Origin: Planctomycetota bacterium
Lineage (GTDB): Bacteria; Planctomycetota; Planctomycetia; Pirellulales; UBA7805
DNA length: 6,242 bases
Reading direction: 5' to 3'
Assembly (NCBI GenBank): GCA_030605285.1
Contig: JAUWIQ010000127.1
Span: 1 to 6,242 of the forward strand
The notes under the pieces are model-generated. The model ran no database searches and was not told where the DNA came from. It worked only from the letters and a program-made list of their open reading frames with translations. Each line of letters starts with the position of its first letter. Within the stretch, counting starts at the first letter, position 1. Both the position numbers and the translations under genes were made by a program. This document shows positions 1-3,909 of the stretch, in pieces.

Positions 1-661
1 ATGTGCCGTAGGGGAGGGGAACATTGCACGTTGTGCCGAGCCCCCTCCCACTGCCGGTTTCATCGCGTTGGCCGGTACCCGGGTAGAATGGCCAACGATG
101 GATCGAAAAAAAAGCGACTCGTTCGCTCTGCCAGAAAATATCCTGGGTTCCATTGCCGTGGTGGACATCCCAGTCGACAATTAAGACGCGATCGATTTGA
201 TGCTCGACGGTTGCCGCGGCGGCGGCAACCGCACAGTGATTCCAGAGACAGAATCCCATCGCTGCGGAGGGAAGTGCATGATGGCCTGGGGGCCTCACCA
301 GACAAAGCGCGCGGTTGGCCTCTGCCTGCACAACGCGGGCGACCGCATCGCAGACCGCGCCGGTTGCCATGAGGGCGCCCTCGTAGGATTTTCCCGAGAC
401 AACCGTATCGGCCTCGATCCTGCCTCCACCGGACGCAGCAAACTCTCGCACGGTTGCGACATATTCGCGGCAATGCACCCGGCCGAGTTGCTCTCGGGTG
501 GCCGGTTTCCAGGGGGCCTGATGGCAGCGGTCTACGAGTTGTAATTTTCCGAGATGTTCGAGCGTTTGACGGAGTCGTTGCGGCGACTCAGGATGTGGCC
601 CCGGATCGTGTTCCAGGAAGATCGGATCGTAGTAAAGCAGCGTGGGACGCGGTGGGGTCAT
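1..661 (-). CDS. Histone deacetylase family protein (class II-like / AcuC-type Zn hydrolase), N-terminal 220 residues, truncated by window edge
   Basis: Reading the minus strand from ATG at 661 gives 220 codons without a stop, running off the left edge. The family is the arginase-fold, zinc-dependent deacetylases (histone deacetylase, AcuC, acetylpolyamine amidohydrolase), which remove acetyl or acyl groups from lysine or polyamines. Visible motifs: HPESPQR near residues 23-29, typical of class II-like members; RPPGHHA at 123-129 with the paired catalytic histidines H127/H128; GFCLWN at 136-141; DWDVHHGNGTQ at 163-173, where D165 and H167 match two zinc ligands; and a SIHRWPFYPGTG stretch at 186-197. 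The third zinc aspartate and the catalytic tyrosine loop lie in the missing C-terminal part; relatives are roughly 300-370 residues long. The start is supported by AAGGAG (plus-strand 672-677) 10 nt upstream. It is transcribed divergently from the TPR gene. The in vivo substrate cannot be told from sequence, so no symbol is given. Confidence 0.92.
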   Translation of the reverse strand, partial: MTPPRPTLLYYDPIFLEHDPGPHPESPQRLRQTLEHLGKLQLVDRCHQAPWKPATREQLGRVHCREYVATVREFAASGGGRIEADTVVSGKSYEGALMATGAVCDAVARVVQAEANRALCLVRPPGHHALPSAAMGFCLWNHCAVAAAAATVEHQIDRVLIVDWDVHHGNGTQDIFWQSERVAFFSIHRWPFYPGTGQRDETGSGRGLGTTCNVPLPYGT

Positions 662-671
662 AGGCGTTTGG

Positions 672-706
672 CTCCTTCCGGCGTACTGTAGCGAGTTCCT
701 ATTATG
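672..706 (-). promoter_or_regulatory. Shine-Dalgarno site and candidate -10 box for the deacetylase gene
   Basis: On the minus strand, AAGGAG (672-677) lies 10 nt before the ATG at 661, a strong ribosome binding site that fixes the start. Further upstream, CATAAT (701-706) matches five of six bases of the TATAAT consensus. No good -35 box stands at the right distance; TTTAGC at 726-731 with a 19-nt spacer is the best I see. The ribosome site is convincing and the promoter is only a guess. Confidence 0.45.
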
Positions 707-747
707 GCTCAAAATGGTGGCTGCCGCTAAACCGGCCGTCGGTCATC

Positions 748-777
748 TTGCCCCTGCGGTGTCCCTGCGGATATACT
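748..777 (+). promoter_or_regulatory. Candidate sigma70-type promoter for the TPR/alpha-CTD gene and the tgt-yajC-secDF cluster
   Basis: TTGCCC (748-753) resembles the -35 box (four of six) and TATACT (772-777) resembles the -10 box (five of six), with an 18-bp spacer. Transcription would begin near 784, giving a leader of about 54 nt before the GTG at 838. The site lies inside what would be coding sequence if the upstream TTG at 748 were the start codon, which argues for the later start. This is the only good promoter-like pair I saw ahead of the four plus-strand genes. Confidence 0.5.
752..770 (+). repeat. Direct repeat of CCCTGCGG, 11-bp period, in the promoter spacer
   Basis: CCCTGCGG occurs at 752-759 and again at 763-770, start to start 11 bp, about one helical turn. 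Both copies fall between the candidate -35 and -10 boxes. An 11-nt match to the second copy plus its flank (CCCTGCGGATA, 763-773) recurs at 2182-2192 in the gap before tgt. The spacing would suit an operator bound on one face of the DNA, but in GC-rich sequence chance is a real alternative. Confidence 0.35.
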
Positions 778-837
778 GGACCTTTCGGTCGCCTTCAGGG
801 GATCGGTTCCAACCGTGTTCATACGGAGTTTACGCCC

Positions 838-2163
838 GTGTCCGAAGTGATGGAATTTGATTTAGCGCAGTTGGTGTTGTCGATTAGTTCGTTCGGTCCC
901 CAGGAGATCGGAAAAATCTCTGCGGCAATCTCGGAAGATCCCGCCAACTACAAGATCCTGAAAACCGCAGTAAGCGATCTGGAACTGCAACAACCGCGGT
1001 CACCGGCCACGGCGGTGCGGTTGGGTGTTTGTTACTATCTCATGGGGCAGTACTCCGCGGCGGTAGAGACATTGAATCAGGCCGACGGTGGGGCACTGAA
1101 CCATTTTTACCTGGGTAAATGTCATTTTGCGGAAGGTCGTTACGAGCAATCGCGGGAGAGTTACAAGTCGGCTTCTGTAGCGGGTTACGCAGCCGACGAT
1201 TGTGTCTTGGCAATTGCTGAATCCGAACGGTATATGGAGGATCCGGAAGCAGCTCTTGCAAGACTCAATGAGCTGTCAGGAGCTGTCGAACAAACGGCAG
1301 AATACCTTTACCAGCGAGGAGCCTGTGTGGCCGCCTTGGGCGGGAATCCTGAAGAGGTGGTTGCGCTATACGAACGCGGTGTTGAGGTCAATCCGAATCA
1401 TCCGGGCGCATTGTTTGGATTGGCGATGGAAAACGACCGCCATGGAAACGATGACAAGGCGATTGATCTATACGAACGAGCAGCCGGGCGTTTTCCTGCC
1501 CATCTCGGCACGCTCCTGAATTTGGGTGTGCTTTACGAAGACGCGGGACGCTATGATCGCGCGGCGCGCTGTTATCTGCGGATTCTCGAAATCTTTCCGA
1601 ATCAACAGCGGGCGAAATTGTACATGAAGGACACGCGGGCCTCCGGCGATGTAATGTTCGATGATGATGATCAACGATCGCGCGATCGGATGGGGCATGT
1701 GTTGGGTATTCCCGTTTCCGATTTCGAACTTTCGGTGCGAAGTCGTAACTGCTTGCAGCGGATGGGGGTCGAGACGCTTGGTGACCTTGCACGGACAACG
1801 GAACATGAACTTTTAGCGAGTAAAAACTTCGGGGAAACCAGTCTTGTGGAAATTCGTGAAATTCTTGTCGCGAAAGGCTTGGAGGTGGGGGCGTTGTCCC
1901 ACGAGAAGCCGCAAAACGATCTGGCTTTGGAGCCGGAAACCCTGAGTGAAGACGAGCGGGTAGTCCACGATCGACCTATCCACGATTTGAATCTTTCGGT
2001 ACGGGCCAGAAAATGCATGGTGCGATTGGGAATCAACACCCTGGGAGAGCTGCTTCGTCGTACCGGAGATGAAATGCTTGAGTGCAAGAATTTCGGCGTC
2101 ACAAGCCTCAGGGAAGTTCGTGAGAAGTTGACCCCCATGGGCCTCAAACTGCGGGGTGATTAG
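838..2163 (+). CDS. TPR protein with two tandem RNA polymerase alpha-CTD-like domains
   Basis: 441 residues from GTG 838, chosen because GGAG (825-828) lies 9 nt upstream and the candidate promoter lies just before; ATG 850 is the alternative start. Residues about 57-256 are TPR helices, clearest at 57-83, 87-114, 155-185, 189-220 and 223-255. An Asp-rich linker (about 271-284) follows. Residues 288-352 match the C-terminal domain of RNA polymerase alpha: LSVRSRNCL keeps the equivalents of E. coli R265, N268 and C269 (R301, N304, C305), and NFGETSL matches the NLGKKSL loop but has lost K298. Residues 377-438 repeat the domain: LSVRARKC keeps R389 and C393 but has K in place of N268, then NFGVTSL. 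Alpha-CTD binds UP-element DNA and activators, so DNA binding or RNA-polymerase contact is inferred, with TPRs for protein partners. No alpha N-terminal domain is present, so this is not RpoA. It precedes tgt by 69 bp. The physiological role is unknown to me. Confidence 0.9.
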   Translation: MSEVMEFDLAQLVLSISSFGPQEIGKISAAISEDPANYKILKTAVSDLELQQPRSPATAVRLGVCYYLMGQYSAAVETLNQADGGALNHFYLGKCHFAEGRYEQSRESYKSASVAGYAADDCVLAIAESERYMEDPEAALARLNELSGAVEQTAEYLYQRGACVAALGGNPEEVVALYERGVEVNPNHPGALFGLAMENDRHGNDDKAIDLYERAAGRFPAHLGTLLNLGVLYEDAGRYDRAARCYLRILEIFPNQQRAKLYMKDTRASGDVMFDDDDQRSRDRMGHVLGIPVSDFELSVRSRNCLQRMGVETLGDLARTTEHELLASKNFGETSLVEIREILVAKGLEVGALSHEKPQNDLALEPETLSEDERVVHDRPIHDLNLSVRARKCMVRLGINTLGELLRRTGDEMLECKNFGVTSLREVREKLTPMGLKLRGD

Positions 2164-2178
2164 TCGTTGGCCCGGTTT

Positions 2179-2217
2179 CCGCCCTGCGGATACCCCCCGC
2201 CTGATGCGGGGACGGAG
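2179..2217 (+). promoter_or_regulatory. GC-rich hairpin pair and Shine-Dalgarno candidate ahead of tgt
   Basis: The 69-nt gap before tgt contains a perfect 6-bp stem, CCCCGC (2195-2200) with GCGGGG (2206-2211) and loop CTGAT, preceded by a small CCGC/GCGG stem (2179-2182 with 2186-2189). No run of T follows, so it is not a standard intrinsic terminator. GGAG at 2214-2217 is the nearest ribosome site, 15 nt before the ATG at 2233, longer than usual. The hairpin next to it could adjust tgt translation; that is inference. Confidence 0.3.
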
Positions 2218-2232
2218 CATTGCGAATTACCT

Positions 2233-3402
2233 ATGCCAACTTCGGGTTTTTCTTTTCGCGTACATCATGTTTCCTCTTGTAGTGCGGCACGGCGAAGTTC
2301 GTTCCAAACACCCCGCGGTGAAGTTCAGATGCCGGCGTTTATGCCGGTTGGTACGCTCGGTACGGTAAAGGGAATTGCCGTCGATGCGCTCTGCAAGACC
2401 GGCACCGAAATAGTGCTGGCCAATGCGTATCATCTCGCCTTGCAACCGGGTTCCGAACTCGTAAAGTCTCTCGGAGGACTGCATCGGTTCATGGGCTGGG
2501 AGGGACCGATTCTCACAGATAGCGGGGGATTTCAGATTTTCAGCCTCTCGCAGCAGGCCCGCATTTCTGAACAAGGGGCCATGTTCCGCTCGCACATTGA
2601 CGGGCGTCAGATCGAACTCAGCCCGGAGCGGGCGATGGCCATCCAGCAAGACCTGGGAAGTGACGTAGCGATGGTACTGGACCACGTGGTACCGCTGCCA
2701 AGTGACCGCCCAGTAGTTGCCGAGGCGATGCGGCGTTCGGTCCGTTGGGCGGGTCGGTGCCTGGCCGCATCACGATGCGAAAATCAGGCTCTCTTTGCGA
2801 TTGTACAGGGCGGATTGGATCTGGAGTTGCGAAGTGAGTCGGCGGCTGCGCTGGTTGAGATGGATTTTGACGGCTATGCGATCGGAGGGCTGAGCGTCGG
2901 CGAGACGCCAGCAGAAATGATGGAAACGCTGGATTTTACCATCCCCTGTCTGCCGACGCATTTGCCCCGATATTTGATGGGTGTCGGCCGTCCCGAGGAT
3001 CTTTTGAACGCCATCGGTCGGGGCATTGATCTGTTTGATTGTGTGATGCCAACGCGGTCTGGTCGGCATGCGTTGGCCTTTACCGATGAGGGCGCTTTAA
3101 GACTTAGAAATCGGCGGCATCGGGAATCGGCCGAGCCACTTGAGCAGGATTGCCCTTGTTTGGCCTGTCGGCACAGCCGAGGCTATTTAAGTCACTTGGT
3201 CCATGCGGGCGAACTCTTAGGCCCTGTGCTGATCAGCATCCACAACCTGAGCTATTACCAGCGGCTTCTGGCCCGGGCGCGTGAGGCGATTCTGGCAGAC
3301 CGCTTTGTCGCATTTCAGAGAGAACGGCTCTGCGGCTGGTCCTCGTCGCGCCGGGATCTGCTCAAGGGGGATCAAAACCTAGCGGAGGGCGGGCGGCTTT
3401 GA
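2233..3402 (+). CDS. tgt: Queuine/preQ1 tRNA-ribosyltransferase (tRNA-guanine transglycosylase)
   Basis: 389 residues, normal for bacterial Tgt. The enzyme swaps guanine 34 in GUN-anticodon tRNAs (Asp, Asn, His, Tyr) for a queuosine precursor base. Visible along the chain: MPAFMPVGT (33-41); DSGGF (96-100) with general-base D96; D150 of the base-binding pocket; VQGG (191-194); GGLSVGE (218-224); [11 protein letters not shown] (268-278) with nucleophile D269 and tRNA-binding arginines; and a zinc site from C307, C309, C312 and H337. The pocket reads LDHV at 149-152, so the cysteine of the usual FDEC motif (C158 in Zymomonas Tgt) is V152, while V222 matches V233; see findings. ATG 2233 was chosen over the in-frame TTG 2167 because the chain then fits the normal family N-terminus. 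Downstream lie yajC and secDF, the same partners as in E. coli, but no queA is next to it. Confidence 0.97.
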   Translation: MPTSGFSFRVHHVSSCSAARRSSFQTPRGEVQMPAFMPVGTLGTVKGIAVDALCKTGTEIVLANAYHLALQPGSELVKSLGGLHRFMGWEGPILTDSGGFQIFSLSQQARISEQGAMFRSHIDGRQIELSPERAMAIQQDLGSDVAMVLDHVVPLPSDRPVVAEAMRRSVRWAGRCLAASRCENQALFAIVQGGLDLELRSESAAALVEMDFDGYAIGGLSVGETPAEMMETLDFTIPCLPTHLPRYLMGVGRPEDLLNAIGRGIDLFDCVMPTRSGRHALAFTDEGALRLRNRRHRESAEPLEQDCPCLACRHSRGYLSHLVHAGELLGPVLISIHNLSYYQRLLARAREAILADRFVAFQRERLCGWSSSRRDLLKGDQNLAEGGRL

Positions 3403-3428
3403 GGCGATTGGGATGCTCTTGCTCCTTT

Positions 3429-3465
3429 AGCCGCAAGGATTTATGATGTTCGATTCCCTTCGGCT
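3429..3465 (+). other. Possible imperfect stem-loop in the tgt-yajC gap
   Basis: The gap between tgt and yajC (3403-3527) holds no gene that I can support. AGCCGCAAGG (3429-3438) can pair with CCTTCGGCT (3457-3465) with one bulged C, around an 18-nt loop. No T-run follows, so it is not a good terminator. It could be an RNA processing or attenuation element between the tRNA-modification and secretion genes, or chance. Confidence 0.2.
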
Positions 3466-3527
3466 GCGGCCCGAGTTTGCTGTTCGCGAGGCGTGGCCTA
3501 AAGATCATTCAGGAAAAGTGTCGACCC

Positions 3528-3890
3528 ATGCAACTCGAATCATTCCTCGTGACTCTTTTCGCTCAAGATGCACCGGCAACCGAAGGGGGGGGTGGCCTGA
3601 TCCGGTTGGCGTTTCCTGTGATTGCCATTGGCCTCCTGTTTTACTTCATGCTCATCCGCCCGGAAAAGAATAAGCAGAGCCGCCACCGGGAGATGCTCGC
3701 CAACCTGAAAAAGCATGACCGGGTGGTTACCCTTGGGGGAATCAAGGGCGTGGTCGCAAACGTCCAGCGCGAGCAAGATGAAGTGACGGTTAATATTGAT
3801 GAATCGACCGGCACGAAAATACGTGTCAACCTGGCGTCCATTGCCAGTGTCGACCGGCCAGGCGATGAGGTGGAAGCCAGGAAGAAATAA
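3528..3890 (+). CDS. yajC: Preprotein translocase subunit YajC
   Basis: 120 residues, the usual size. YajC is a small inner-membrane protein that joins SecDF in the accessory complex of the SecYEG translocon. Here a short N-terminal stretch with a Gly-rich patch (20-23) leads into one membrane helix at about 24-43, then the family signature FMLIRPEKNKQ (40-50) and a cytoplasmic domain with HDRVVTLGGIKGVV (63-76), ending in a charged tail. ATG 3528 was chosen because it places the helix near the N-terminus as in relatives; AGGA at 3511-3514 lies 13 nt upstream, a rather long spacing. The in-frame TTG 3477 would add 17 mostly charged residues and looks unlikely. It is followed after 19 nt by secDF, so co-transcription is nearly certain. 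Confidence 0.96.
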   Translation: MQLESFLVTLFAQDAPATEGGGGLIRLAFPVIAIGLLFYFMLIRPEKNKQSRHREMLANLKKHDRVVTLGGIKGVVANVQREQDEVTVNIDESTGTKIRVNLASIASVDRPGDEVEARKK

Positions 3891-3894
3891 TTAC

Positions 3895-3899
3895 AAAGG
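3895..3899 (+). promoter_or_regulatory. Ribosome binding site of secDF
   Basis: AAAGG lies in the 19-nt gap after yajC, 10 nt before the ATG at 3910. It supports that start codon, which lies outside yajC and ahead of an extra N-terminal membrane helix of SecDF. Confidence 0.6.
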
Positions 3900-3909
3900 T
3901 TGATATCGA

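Noticed and set aside
1..663. Overlapping plus-strand open frames and a 137-codon minus-strand frame (60-473)
   Set aside because: They are out-of-frame shadows of the deacetylase gene, which covers 1-661 on the minus strand with clear family motifs; their translations are Arg/Pro-rich and match nothing I recognise.
748..837. Upstream TTG start for the TPR/alpha-CTD protein
   Set aside because: It would place the candidate promoter -10 box inside the coding region and add 30 residues unlike a TPR protein; GTG 838 has GGAG at a 9-nt spacing.
1675..1688. Perfect 14-bp palindrome CGATCGCGCGATCG
   Set aside because: It lies within codons of the linker of the TPR protein, is made of short self-complementary GC-rich words, and has no neighbouring copy; it may be chance.
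838..2163. Calling this gene rpoA
   Set aside because: It has alpha-CTD-like domains only; the N-terminal assembly domain of RNA polymerase alpha is absent and replaced by TPRs.
2195..2211. Intrinsic terminator between the TPR gene and tgt
   Set aside because: The stem is only 6 bp and is followed by GACGGAGC with no T-run.
3443..3673. 76-codon plus-strand frame overlapping the start of yajC
   Set aside because: It is in another frame over yajC, has no convincing ribosome site and no recognisable domain.
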